Of a stretch of DNA of 64,000 nucleotides, positions 11,253 through 23,300 are shown piece after piece. Numbering within the stretch: position 1 is the first letter of the stretch; each line of letters begins with the position of its first letter. The DNA is from Ligula intestinalis (Eukaryota; Platyhelminthes; Cestoda; Diphyllobothriidea; Diphyllobothriidae), in assembly GCA_036362985.1 (NCBI GenBank), contig JAYGXS010000004.1, forward strand, positions 29,001,050 to 29,065,049, written 5' to 3'. The notes beneath the pieces were generated by a model. It worked only from the letters and a program-made list of their open reading frames with translations, was not told where the DNA came from and searched no databases. Both the position numbers and the translations under genes were made by a program.

Positions 11253-12054
11253 GTGGAACTCAACCTTAACCAACAGGTGACTACTGATGAAAGGATAAAG
11301 GATCCCAGCTATCTACGCATCTTGCAATGGAACCGCGACGGCCTGATGCCCAAAGTCACGGAGCTGTGCAAGTTACTCACAGAACAGAATATTGACGTGT
11401 GCTGCCTTCAGGAGACGAAACTCAGAGATACCCAACTGAAGTCTAAATTCCCAGGATACGGGGCCCTAAGAGGGACAGAGAATCAGGTTTCGGAGGAGGT
11501 CTGATGACGATTATCCGAGATGGCATCCCTTATGAGTTGGTACAAGCCCAACAAACCGGCATCCAAGAACTTCAACACATCCAAATGTTCCACGAAGGAC
11601 AACCTGATCTGGAGATTACAAACATATATATCCCGCCAATACGTGCTAGAAATGATGGGACGTTCAGTGAGGAACCTAATATCCATCTACTCCCTAGTCA
11701 CTCCAAAATGATGTGGCTCGATGACTTCAATGTGCACTCGGGACTATGGCAGGACGGAGTGAGAGAGGACGAGCGAGGGAGAATAGAAGACTGGATAAGA
11801 GAAAAAGAGCTTGCCGTCCTGAATGAGCCGGCATGCATTATCTGTCTCCGAAATGGCGGACGCTCAGGCACATCTCCGGACATATCCATCACTGCAGCAA
11901 CAGTGGCAGCAGAGACAACCTGGACAGTACTCAACACGTCCAGCTTCGACCACAAACCCATTGTCATCCAGAGGGCACAGGAAGAGGATAAGTCAACCAG
12001 CAAGATGAATCTGTTACGCTGGAAGATATCCGGAGTGGACTGGGAAAAGTTCAA
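11253..12054 (+). pseudogene. LINE APE endonuclease domain
   Basis: This is an apurinic-like endonuclease that nicks target DNA for target-primed reverse transcription. It starts with RILQWNRDGLMPKVTEL and VCCLQETKLRD (catalytic E). After a frameshift at about 11502 it continues with NIYIPP, WLDDFNVHSGLW (the GDFN-type motif, here DDFN), SPDISI and SFDHKPIV (the terminal SDH-type motif). The first half ends in a stop at 11502-11504. Confidence 0.8.
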
Positions 12055-12639
12055 CGAAGTCGCAGAAAATTATCTACATAACCATCCACCACAGACATCA
12101 AAGATTGCAGATCGCGTTGGAACCTTCACTGAAGCAATCATGGAAGGGCTTCGCAGAGCTGCAAGGAAAGTCAGAGCGGGGGGGGGGAAGACGGCTAGCG
12201 TATGGTGGACTGCAAAAGTTGAGGGGGTCACAAAGGAGCGAGACAGGCTGGCCAGTGAGGGGAAGAGGAATACGGCGGAGTGGAACCAGGCATGTGAATT
12301 AGAAAGAACGACTACAAGCGAAGAGAGGACAAGGACATGGCGAGAGTATCTTGACACTGTCAGAGAGGACTATGACCCATCCAAAACGTGGGGTACTATT
12401 CATATGCTACAGGGAAAAACAAGTCAACATCTGACCATGTTATCCTGCAGGGGGACCGCCATCTCGTCATCGACAAACGCTTTTAAAAGTCAGTATGCCA
12501 GTGTGAACTGACTGAGACTGGCCAAACATGAAAGAATGATTAACAGATACGCAGCGGAAGCGCGGAAAGAAGCCCTCCACGTTGAGAATGATAACTCCTA
12601 CGGATGGGAGTTTACCATCAACAAACTGATTGAATCCTT

Positions 12640-13760
12640 ACAACAATATAAGGACAAAAAGGCATGTGGAGCGGATGAAATCCCTCCGAGGCAGTAAAAA
12701 GCCTATCTACAAATAACAAATTGAAGCTACTAAGCATTATAAACCAGAGCTGGCGGGATAAGACTATACCCCAGAGCCATTATAGCACCAATCTTGAAGG
12801 CCGGCAAAGACGCAGGGAAACTGGAATCGTACAGACCCATCAGTCTGACCTCTATGGTGGGAAAGGTCTGTGAACGATGGTCGAACGCAGACTCCGACAC
12901 TGGGCTGAAGGTAACCAGAAGCTGGTAGGCTATCAAGCCGGTTTTCGGAAGACTAGGAGCACTGAGGACCAGCTGATCCGACTATCTCAGTCGGTATCAG
13001 ATGGTTTCCATAGTAAGCCATGCAGAAGGACAGCTTTGGCTCTCATCGATTTCAAAAAAGCCTACGACACGGTGTGGAGAACCTGTCTAGCGCTGAAAAT
13101 GGCAAAAATGAAGGTACCAAATTGCCTACAGATTTGGATCGAGAGCTGGCTGACCAACCGTCTAATGCATGTGCGATACAACGGACGCCTCAGTATGGAG
13201 TTCAGACTTACAAGGGGCCTCCCACAAGGAGCAGTTTTCTCCCCCCTCCTTTTCGACATCTTTATAAATGACCTTGGGGATGGCATCGGAGAGGACGTTG
13301 AGGTGAGCCTTTTTGCGGACGATGCTGCGGTATGGAGCCAAGATACCAACCCCGACAAGGCCATCCAACGAGTGCAGACCGCGACCGAAATGATGGTCCG
13401 ATGGAGCCGAAAGTGGAAGATGCAAATGAAAGTCCAAAAGACGGAGTTAGTAGTGTTCAGTACGACCCCAAGTGAAAGAAAAGGAGTTAGGGCGATCGAG
13501 GTTGATGGATTGCAGATCATCCAAAACCGACGGCGAAATTCCTTGGAGTATTGCATGACTCGGGGCTAACGTTTAATGGAAACACTGATTTTGTCCTGGA
13601 AAAGGCGGAGAAGCGACTTAATATGATGAGGGCCTTAGGTGGAACAACCTGGGGATGGCGGCCGGAGGACATCAAAAAAGTCTACACTGCCTGTGTGCGG
13701 CCGGTGATTGAGAACGGATCAGCAGCATGGATGCCGTGGATCTGCCGCTCACGACTTGAC
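12640..13760 (+). pseudogene. LINE reverse transcriptase domain
   Basis: RT motifs occur in order: YRPISLTSMVGKVCER (broken), GYQAGFRKTRSTEDQ, LALIDFKKAYDTVW (first catalytic D), TRGLPQGAVFSPLLF and SLFADDAAVW (catalytic DD at 13318-13323). The thumb region continues to about 13760 in another frame (VLEKAEKRLNMMRALGGTTW). At least two frameshifts break the domain. Confidence 0.85.
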
Positions 13761-14149
13761 AGGTTGTAACGCCTGAACCTGAAAGCAGCTCGAATTACCA
13801 CAAGCCTCCCAATCTCATGTCCGACGGAGATGGTGCTACTAGAGGCCGATATCCATACGATAGAAAAGAGGGGCAGGTTCGAGGCCATCAGGGCCTACGA
13901 ACACAGCCTGAGACTTCCCGCACAAAGTCTCCGCAGACAGATGGCCGAAAAGCAGCAGCAAACCCGGCTAAAGCGGATCTCAACCTGGAGGGAGAATGCG
14001 CGGAGATGCCTAGAGAGCTTTTCGCTAATAACACGCTAGCCCCATGGCGACGACCCAAAATCAATATTCTAAGGAATTTTGAAGATCTCTGCAGTAAAGC
14101 AGAGATGGTAGAAAATTGGAAGCGAATGGAGGATGAGCTCAACTCCCTA

Positions 14150-14975
14150 CCGGAAACGTCCCTGACTATTTATACCGACGGGTCGGCGATAGATGGATGC
14201 AGATAGGGAGATGCGGGAGTCGTGGTAACGAAAGGAAGTTGGAATAACTACTCAACAATTGCAACGTCCAGGAGAAGGGGCGCATGCTACAGCTCATCCT
14301 TGGATGCCGAGATGCTAGCACTACTGATGGCGGCGGAATGGCTAGAGCACCCACCCGAGAATTTGAGTTCTGCGAAAATCCTTACTGACAGTAAATCCGC
14401 TGTAGAGGCCTTACAGAACTTCGGGACGGGAGAAGATCTAAAGAAACCGTTAGTACAACAAGTGATAGATGTTCTGGAGAGAGCCACAACAGGAAGGAGG
14501 GTGGAAATTGCGTGGACTTTCAGCCACATCGGTATCCCCGGGAATGAACAAGTAAACGCTGAAGCATTAGCGGCCAGGACTGAACCGGACGGTAGACCAA
14601 CATCATTTGCGGCAACGATGAAAGCAGTCAGACGAATGACCCCCAGGACACAAATGACACATGGACCCGGCCGAAGAACGTATACGGCCCCTATCAACTG
14701 GGATGAAGAGAAGAAAATGACTCGGCTAGATAGAACGACTCTTGCGAGATAAAGGACCGGGCATTGTCCAAAGCTGAATCACATCAGGAAGCGGTACAAT
14801 CTGACTGATGATTCCACGTGGGCAGCTTGTGGAGAGGAAGAGACCAACGAACACCTGATGGAATGCGCAGCCGAGATGGTCGCCAGAGTTCATGAGTTTG
14901 GTGTCGACTGCAGACTGAGAGCGCCGATCGACCTAACCGTCCGAAGACCCTCTGCCACAGTCCGGTATCCAAAAA
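14150..14975 (+). pseudogene. LINE RNase H domain and terminal Cys/His motif
   Basis: The RNase H signature is present: LTIYTDGSAIDG (D), SSLDAEMLALLMAAEWLE (E), KILTDSKSAVEAL (D) and WTFSHIGIPGNEQVN (H). A TAG at 14204 and a stop at about 14750 break the frame. It ends near CGEEETNEHLMEC (about 14830-14867), a Cys/His motif common at the end of such elements. Confidence 0.85.
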
Positions 14976-15000
14976 AGATCCGGAAATCGTGGTTCTAAAG

Positions 15001-16800
15001 CCTCTTACCTTGCAACAACAAAAACTCTCACGCCGGACTCGATGTCAAGACAAAAGCCTAAAAGGCCGGTGATGAGGGAAGGCGCAGGCGACTGACGCGA
15101 CCAACGCTCTACAGACGTGTCCACAGCACGCCTAGCTAGGTAGGCTACCGCCTAGAAGCGCCATAAAAGGTACATGAAGAAGGAACCACCGAACTTGACT
15201 CCCAGCACGCAGTTAGCCATTCCACACAACAAGACACATTGGACCGACTGCGGTGTCCAAGTTATCCCATCAGTTGACAACCCTCCAAGCTACTACGGCT
15301 TTTAGCGCACCGTGATGGCTTCAAACGCATCAGATTGATTATATTGAAGAGCGAAATGCGCTGAGAGTCTACCTCACTCTCTCCCCCACCGCCAGCCACA
15401 GGCCACCGTCTAGTTGATCAGTCGTCTGATGTGGGATTGGCGCAGTGCTGTCGTTGTCCTTTTCAGCACATGGCTGCCCAGTAGTACTGAGAAAAGCAGA
15501 TAATGAGCCATGTCAGGGAGGCGAAAAAACGGCCCCCTCCCCGCTCGGACAAAGAGATGTTTCAGTCGTAAAAGGGAATGCAAAGTCCATCCCCTTGCGC
15601 GTACATAGCTCGCCCACCGAAGATTCCGCGGTAGATGTGTAATGCAGGCGGCAGGGTATTAATTAAAGGCCATGCGACGTTGGCGACAGGAGCTAGGAAG
15701 TTAATGAGCCGACACCTAACGTCAGAGGGCTCAGCAAAGTGATTGACCAATTGGCTCCAAAAGGACCTGGTACACCCTGGGGCCCAAAGAGCACACAACT
15801 TAAGGTGGACAAAGAATGTACTTCAATCGACCTTAAAACGTTTGCGGAGAAAGTAGGAACTACTTAACGCCATCGCTGGCTGCTGATGTGCTAGGGAAAA
15901 ACTCCGACTTTGATTTGCATCAACATTCCATCTTTACGAGGCGATGTACTATACCGCGACCTTGACTACGGTGCAAAGGACAATTTGGCGGGCACAAAGA
16001 ATCAACTAGGCACACATCCGTAACGCCAAAGTAATTTACGGTAGATGCCCACGAGGAGGGGTTGAGAGAGCGTCCTTTTAAAGGTACGAGGCAAATCAAG
16101 TGAGTTTGGAAGCTATCAGTTCTCAGATAAGGGAAAGTTTGGAACCGGAAGACCGTGAAATGCAAATAGTAAAAAGGACACTGAAATAGGTGACGTAAGG
16201 GGACTAGGTTAATCAGTTTGAATTAACCGACCGGTAGTTGAAGCATTTAGAGTTTTCTACTAAAGCAAATATCTTAAAGAAAAGCCTAGCATAGAGATGT
16301 CAAAAATAAGCTCGAAAATAGGTGTCGTGGCTACCAAATTAGGGGGCCGGACTACTGGTACTAGCCGTTTCTTCTGCAAGCATATGCACAGGATTATAAA
16401 GCAATACGGGGATTGGTCATTTAAAAGGTACTCCCTCGTAGAGCAGGCGGCTTTGCATCAAATTTCCAGGGAGAGGCACCTATTCCCATGTCTTAATCCA
16501 CACACGGAATAATCTCTCCCCCCACCCCTTGGAGGTCAGAACAAGGCTACCCGCAATACGGGAGGGGGAGGGGCGTACCTATTCCCGTGAGATACTAGAT
16601 CAGGAAAGGGAAAGTCCACTGATTCAAGCAAGTGTTTACAATCACCCTACTGTATGTCTATCAATGCGACTGCCCAGGCAGTAGACGAAATTAAAGACAG
16701 TCCTTAATGAACGTTCACCCGACTGCAAACGCAACTCATTTGTCCCGCTTTGCCTTGGGACTCGACAAAGGCTCTGAAAGCTGTAGCAGCTGATGGTATA
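15001..16800. other. No gene seen
   Basis: There are short frames with no family motifs. The 3' end of the LINE probably lies in the first 200 bp. No SEC13 terminal exon could be recognised on the minus strand here. Confidence 0.5.
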
Positions 16801-16814
16801 GGCGGAAAGTACTG

Positions 16815-16910
16815 CCGGCAAAGTTCGAGGCTCAGGCGTTACACCAATTGTGTCTGGGCATGACTACCAACCTCCCTTGTATATGCCGGCAATACTATCA
16901 GTAAAGACAA
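16815..16910 (+). repeat. SINE fragment
   Basis: AAAGTTCGAGGCTCAGGCG and CCTTGTATATGCCGGCAATACTATC match the box-B and 3' parts of the SINE family seen at 2815-2962. The middle is diverged. Confidence 0.5.
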
Positions 16911-17037
16911 TTTTACCAATGACACGATACATGGCAATAAAAAAACACAGAAAAATTTAGTGGAAATAAGTATCGCGGTATCTCGTCGTGTTTTTGCGAC
17001 TGGACTGTCGCCGCATCCTTCTCCTTTGCCTACCTAC

Positions 17038-17365
17038 CTTGTTATCACCGCCCGAGACGGCAAGAATGTTGCCCGTGAGCGACCAGGAGACGTGCCAGAC
17101 CACATCGGAGTAGGTCTGCAGCGGCAACAACTTCCAGACGGCGGGTTCGGTGGCGGTGCCGAGCTGGTCCGCAGCACTCTGGTGGCCGGCGCTGCCACTG
17201 CCGCGTTGGCACTGCCAAATGATGACACGACAGTCCTGGCCACAGCTGGCAATCAGTTGGCGGGAGAGTGAGAGGCTGGGTGACCAGGCCACGTCACGCA
17301 CCCAGTCCGTGTGGCCCTCCAGACGCGCCTCCTCCACCCAATTCCGGCCACTGCTTTGATCTTCC
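17038..17365 (-). CDS. SEC13: SEC13 exon 6
   Basis: This exon is 328 nt. It encodes [42 protein letters not shown], a divergent Ser/Gly/Ala-rich loop (about [17 protein letters not shown]), then [21 protein letters not shown] and DNK. The loop is longer than in vertebrate Sec13. The acceptor is GTATATTTAG. The likely donor, AAG|GTAGGT, leaves phase 0. Reading through the donor reaches a stop about 80 nt further on, so an alternative short C-terminus is possible. The next exon was not found. Confidence 0.92.
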
Positions 17366-20300
17366 CTAAATATACACAAAAAACACATACATTCGGAAGC
17401 CGGTGAAACGAAAATCTAGGCAAACATGCATATACGCCAGATACAAGAAAAACAATAGTGAATGCACGATGATATCCGCAACTGACCGAAGTAACGGAGT
17501 AAAGTACATGCAGGCAAACAAACAAAACGCTGGACACCGGATTTTTAGCGGACGGGGAGTGACATGATTGTCTAATAACAAGAAACGAGACCAAAAAGGC
17601 CTGTTGATGGATACTTCGGTCTACAATGATCGCTTCTTGAAGGCCAAAAGGTGACCAGTTAGTCCAGTGGTTTACAAACTGTTAGTTTTGACCTAACGTC
17701 CGATTTCCTCGATTGTGCTCATATAGGCGGACCTTCAATTGTCGTCCAGTTTCCCAACGTAGTTGCAGTCGCAACGGTTGCAGCATTTAAGGTGAACGAC
17801 CACAGGGGTTTCAATAGCCTGCATTGCATGGCGACAAATATGTTTAGGAACCTCATTCACCCTCGGCACCACGTTCCGGGATCCATAACAGCATGACAAT
17901 GCTTAAGACCTTTTCAGCAAAACCACTAATGCTTAGTCTAGTTTCCCTTCTTGAAGACGGATACAAGGACGGCCAAGGACGAAAGAACCCCACCTTCTCA
18001 CGCCTGCACACTTTTCCAATAAAGTTATGATAACAGTGTCGACATATAACTTGGAGATTTCAGCAGGGATGTCGGCCTCCTTGGATGCCTTTTTGTCATG
18101 AGTCGCATGCTCTGGTCATAATGAACAGCGAAGTTCCAGTGCAGATACTGAAATTCGTTTGGAGGAGGATGCACTGAATATTCTACGCTGAACATTGTAG
18201 CCTGGCAAAGGCCAGGCTATCTTCACATATCCAAGTTGCTTCATTTTCTCATTTATTTGATGGGCGATGTGTGCGAAGCTTTGGCGCTGGGTACTTTGAA
18301 ACTTTGGCCTCCTGGTAGGCTGTGAGGAAATAAAATATTTGCTAACTAGCACTTTAGCACGCATTGACATGACATGCAAGGACAGTACAGGGACAACTAC
18401 AGTTTTTATGACGGCAAAGGTTAATGTGTAATTAGTGTGGGGGGGGGGGGGCAGGGAAACACAAGGACATAGGCGCAGGTGCAAGTGTGTATGTGCAGGC
18501 AGATGCCCGACAGGTGATAGGTAGAACCCAGTTCGGGGGCCAAAACGACGATCATACCGAGAAAGAGAGAGCGAGAGGAGTCAGGTGGACGACAGTAGAA
18601 GAGTATGCGGTCTGATACAGTCAGTCCATGTACACCAGATAGTGCGGAATAAGGAATGTTGAGGATGAGGTGACTAAAGTGAATGAAGGAAAACCCCATA
18701 CACCCTCCTACGTCAGTTAATGTTCCCGATTATACTCGGCAGCAGAAGGGGCCCACGACTCAATGGTTAGAGCGTTGGCCTTGAGAAAAAAAGGCCCCGG
18801 GCTCGAATACCAGGTGTTCAAAACCTGGATTGGGTGTGGCTGGCTGATACCGGCTGTTAAGCTTGAAGTGGCCATTCTAGTCAGCCTTGTCTTTCTGTTT
18901 ATATCATTACCTGCTGTGCAGCTGGCGGCGGGGCTCAAGAGCGAACCCCAAGACACAACAGGATGAGTGAGGAACCGGTGAGCGCGATATAAACCGGCAA
19001 CACAACGAGCCCGAGGTTAGAGCGTTGGTCTTCTAACAAACAAGGCGGCAGGTACGAGCCTCGGGGGTCGCCAGCCCTGGGATTGGGCACGACTGACTGA
19101 CGATGGCTAAAAAGCCAGAAATGGCCATTCCAGTCAGCAGAAACCCGAATCCAGGCTCCTGCAATTATTAGTCGAGCGTTCTGAGGATCGAGCCACGAAC
19201 TCATTGTCCCATCGGTTGCGATCGGAGATAGGAGTGCTCACCGTTAATTTTATGAGACCTACTCGTTTCATGATGCTTTGGGGCTCGATAAACAGCTCAG
19301 TAGACAGTCATTCAGCGACTGGTAATATATGCAGAGGGAGACTACCTACAAAGATAGTGGAGACTGGGAGGGCCACTTTTGATCTAAAAGCCATCCGCAT
19401 ACAGCCATACCCCATGGCTCAATGACAGGACTTTAGACTTAATGCTCAAAGGTTTATGGTCCTAACCGCAGGTTATTAACGCCTGCAGCTAACTACGGCG
19501 GACAGAAGACGGCTAATAGTTCACAAACGACCACCCCAATCTCCTTCACTCTTCTTAGTACTCCATTGGTGCCGCACAAAGTGCCAAAATTTGCGTTAGA
19601 CTTAACGCACAGTTCTTTTGTTGTAGATCATAAAGGGTTAAAGTGTGAATCAGGTGAATACTTTGTCTTTTAGTGTGACCCAGTTTCCTGTTCAGAGTCC
19701 CCCGCTCAGGGAGTTAAGAAAAGTGTATCTCACTCCTCATTTTTTAAAAACAGCCAAGGCAAGGATGACTGGACATGGGTGTGGAGGCAGCAGGTTTCCC
19801 TGATCAACCCACATGAATCGGGTTTCGCCTGGTTTCCCACTGGATATGACTCAAGACCGAAGTGGATGCAGCATATAGCCATACCTTATGGCAAAATGAC
19901 AGGGCTTTAGAGTTAACGCTCAGCGCGCAAAGGTTTAAAGTTCCAGCCTCGGGTTATTAACACCTGCGGTTAACTAAGGCTAACAGACGACGGCTAATAG
20001 TTCAGAAACTACCATCAAAATCTCCTTTACCTTTCTTAGTACTCCATTAGTAATGCACAAAATGCGAAAGTCGCGATAAATGCAGAAGTTGCAAACTTTA
20101 TAGAGCGCGTGATTGCGCAGCGATCGCATTATACAAACGCTCAATCGCCATGTAAGTCCCCAACTCATTTTTTAGTTTGTTGTCGTTAATAAAGGGTTCA
20201 AGTGCGAATCAGGTGAAAAAGTCATACTCCAGCATGGCCCAGTCTCCGATTCAAAGTCCACCACTTAGGGAGTGAAGAATTGTCTATCTCACTCGTCATG

Positions 20301-23300
20301 TGCCAATAGCAGTCAAGATGGGAACCACAACAGACGCGTCCTCGACCGCGTTCCCACCCGCCCTCACGGCAGCCAAGGTCTGCTACACCAATCTCCCTAC
20401 GGTGGATCTATCTCCCCTCTTCTCCATCTGTGTTTTTGATGACGGAGCAGCCCCTTCCGACCAGGTTGCTCCGACTCCTCCTCCTCCTCGCCGCCGGGAT
20501 TGAAGCCCCCCGGCGAGGCTCCTGAACCAACAAGGGCTACTAGCCAGCCAGCCAGCAACAGCTCTACCAGCCGTCTCCTTTACTGGTGCAAATACCTAGA
20601 ACGCAAACCTTCGCATTTATTATCATCCTTGACCAAATATGCCTATGAATGTTGTATTCAAGAGCGACTTTCGTTGTTGGCAGATTAACTTATCGTGTAT
20701 CTATAGAATGCTAAAAAGTTCAGTTTTAAGCTGCATATAGATGTTTTTCCGGTACCGATAAAGTTGGTTGCTCACCTTCGATACCCATTACTTCTCGTCT
20801 TGTGGTTTCTTTTAGTTTAGTTCATTATTTCTTTCACCAGTTTAGTTAGATACCACCAACTTTAAAAATGCACTTAAACAAAACTAAAATAATACCGCAA
20901 GACAATTCTGGGGCAAGGGGTATCTAAGGTGGGCGACTAACTTTATTTTTTACCGTCTTGCCATTTCATACGCGCATTTCAACGAGCAGAAGAATTTGGT
21001 GTACGGTCCATTTTACCATAAACCTTAACTACAGTAGTCGTCGAAAATCACGCAATATGCCGACATATGCGAAAGATTGATACTCTTTCGCTAATCGGCA
21101 TTGACTTAGGTTGAGGTACTGATTAGCTTGTAGCATATTCTGAAGTCGTTTCGGTCATAATAGGATGCGGGCGTTTTAACGAGCTTCGTTCTGACTACTA
21201 GCAAAACGTATTCATTGTAAAAGCTGGCTACTTAAGTAGCATGCCTTTATATCATTTATTTCGACTATCTTTATAAATACAAATATATTTAATGGAAAAC
21301 ATGCAAGAAACAATTATTTCTTGTACCTGTTTGATAGCAAATCACGCCTTCTGTATATTTTTTACTTAAAGAAAGGGTATTATCATCCTTAAAGGTTGAG
21401 CATCAGACCCGACTATTTGCTTTTCTGAGTTTCCAAACTCGTACGGCAGTTCATCCTGAGAGGCAAAAACAGAAATAAAATAGGCGAACCTTATAGGGCG
21501 TGTAAGCCAGCCTACTATTCTTGAAGCAGGTCTGGAGGTGATTGCGCTGGACTCTATAAGCCGGCGCCAGAGATAACAGCAACAGCTCTACGGGAACCAC
21601 AACTGACGCGTCTTCGTTGCGTTCCCACCCGCCCTCACGGCAGCCAAGGTCTGCTACACCAATCTTCCTACGGTGGACCTATCTCTCCTCCTCTCCATCT
21701 GTGTTTTTGATGACTATGCTGCACCGACTCTTCCTCCTCCTCGCTGGCAGAATTGAAGCCAATCCAGCAGGACTCATCATCCAAGAAGGGCTACTAGCCA
21801 GCCAGCAGTCAAGACAAGGATGGGTGGACACAGGTGTGGGCACATGCCTCGTCATACCTCACATGTGCTGACCGATCAATCGAAACGAATCAGGGTTCCC
21901 GCTGGATATGACTCAAGGCCGAAGTGAACATCATTATTAGCGCGTGTGGCCGCCATCCTCTTTATGTGTTCGGACGCCCCATGCGCGCACACTTACATGC
22001 CCGCAAACACAACAAAGAGGTAATAGCGGCCGAGCAGTCGACACGAATCAGGGTTCTCGCTGGATATGAGTTGAGACCGAAGTGAATATTATTAGTGTGT
22101 GAGAGTTCCAGGTATTACTGGCCGCCATCCCCTTTACCTGTTTGGACGCCCCATGCGCGCGCGCACGCACACCCACGTAAACACCGCACACGCAGAGAGA
22201 GAGAGAGAGAGGTAATAGTGTGCGGATGGATGAGAAGCATGTTGCACATCTCATTATCACACATGGTAATCAGCACAAGTCCGTCGCTAGAGGAGGAAGC
22301 ATGCGCAAGCTAGCGCGCGCCCGCGTTTACGAACGGTGCCCACTCCTCTCGCTGTGTGTGCTGCGGTCTAGGCAGCGTCTCCGCAGAGAGAGAGAGAGAG
22401 AATGGTTCACGCGCCCTCACTCGCTCGGCGCCGGGTCGGGCAGTTAATATTAGTCATCATCGTGGCCTGCGTGTGTCCTCCTCGCCCCCAGTGAGGAGGT
22501 GGTGGTGGCGGCGGCGGTGGCAATGACGGATGAGGCCAATCTTGTGGCTTACTACTACTACGGCGCCGCACAGAGGTCAGCTGGAACGCAGGGTGACTAC
22601 GACGCAGCAGCGACCTTAGCAGGCCAGAGGCGTGGTGAACACACACACAGAGCAGCTATAGGGACGACAGCGCCGGCATCGCAGGGTCACAGTGAGGACG
22701 TCGAGGGTGTGACGCACGCACACACACACAAGTACCTCGGGCCAAGGCACACACACGCCCGCAGGATGAGGACGTGGTGCTGGCAACGAGTGGGGACGAT
22801 AGCGAGGTCACGAGTAGAGGTCTGCACCGCCGCCGCCGCCACCGCCGCTACCACCCCACCTCAGGATTGCGATCGTCACCACCCGGCCTCGGTGTCATGT
22901 GTGTTAGACGGCCAGCGCGAGCTCACATGACGACCACGACGACTTTAACGAGGACACTGGCGTTCGCTGCCGCCGCCGCCGCCGCCGCCGCCGCTCGTGG
23001 CCGAGAGCGCGGCAAAGAGGTTGGTAAACGCCACTTTCGTGAGACGAAAGTGGCGTTGGGCGGCCGGGGGTGCGCGATCGGAGGTGTCCATTTAGAGTCA
23101 TAAGTTTGGCATCAGGAAGGCTCGTATCAGTGGTTCCCTCGTTTGAGTCGATATTATAATACAGCGACACTTTAAAACGGTCAAGCAATTTGCTCATCAC
23201 ATCCTCAGTGAGATTACTCACCCTCTAAACTCAGTGGGGGCTCAGTAGGGGGGGGGGGTTGAGCCCAATCGAAAAATATACAGAGGCAGAACGAAAGGGA

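Larger units (their letters stand above)
10240..15000 (+). mobile_element. APE-type LINE with 2A-like peptide, zinc fingers and RNase H (decayed)
   Basis: The order on the plus strand is a 2A-like motif, PHD-like zinc fingers, APE endonuclease, RT, RNase H and a terminal Cys/His motif. This layout fits the ingi/I group of non-LTR retrotransposons, where RNase H follows RT and 2A-like peptides are known. The copy is broken by several frameshifts and stops, for example at 10601, 11502 and 14204. The clade placement is an inference from domain order and from motifs such as ILQWNRDGL. The exact ends are not resolved. Confidence 0.85.

Noticed and set aside
16565..16600. Candidate SEC13 terminal exon after an AG near 16577 on the minus strand.
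   Set aside because: It would encode VRPSPSRIAGS, which does not fit the conserved V-T-L-W strand.
16957..17037. Read-through of SEC13 exon 6 as the true C-terminus.
   Set aside because: The Arg/Ser-rich read-through peptide has no similarity to Sec13, and a good GT donor sits exactly where the family needs the next exon. It is kept only as an alternative.
22499..23103. Open plus-strand frames rich in Ala, Thr and Arg as a possible gene.
   Set aside because: The composition is due to triplet and dinucleotide repeats in all frames, and no domain is visible.
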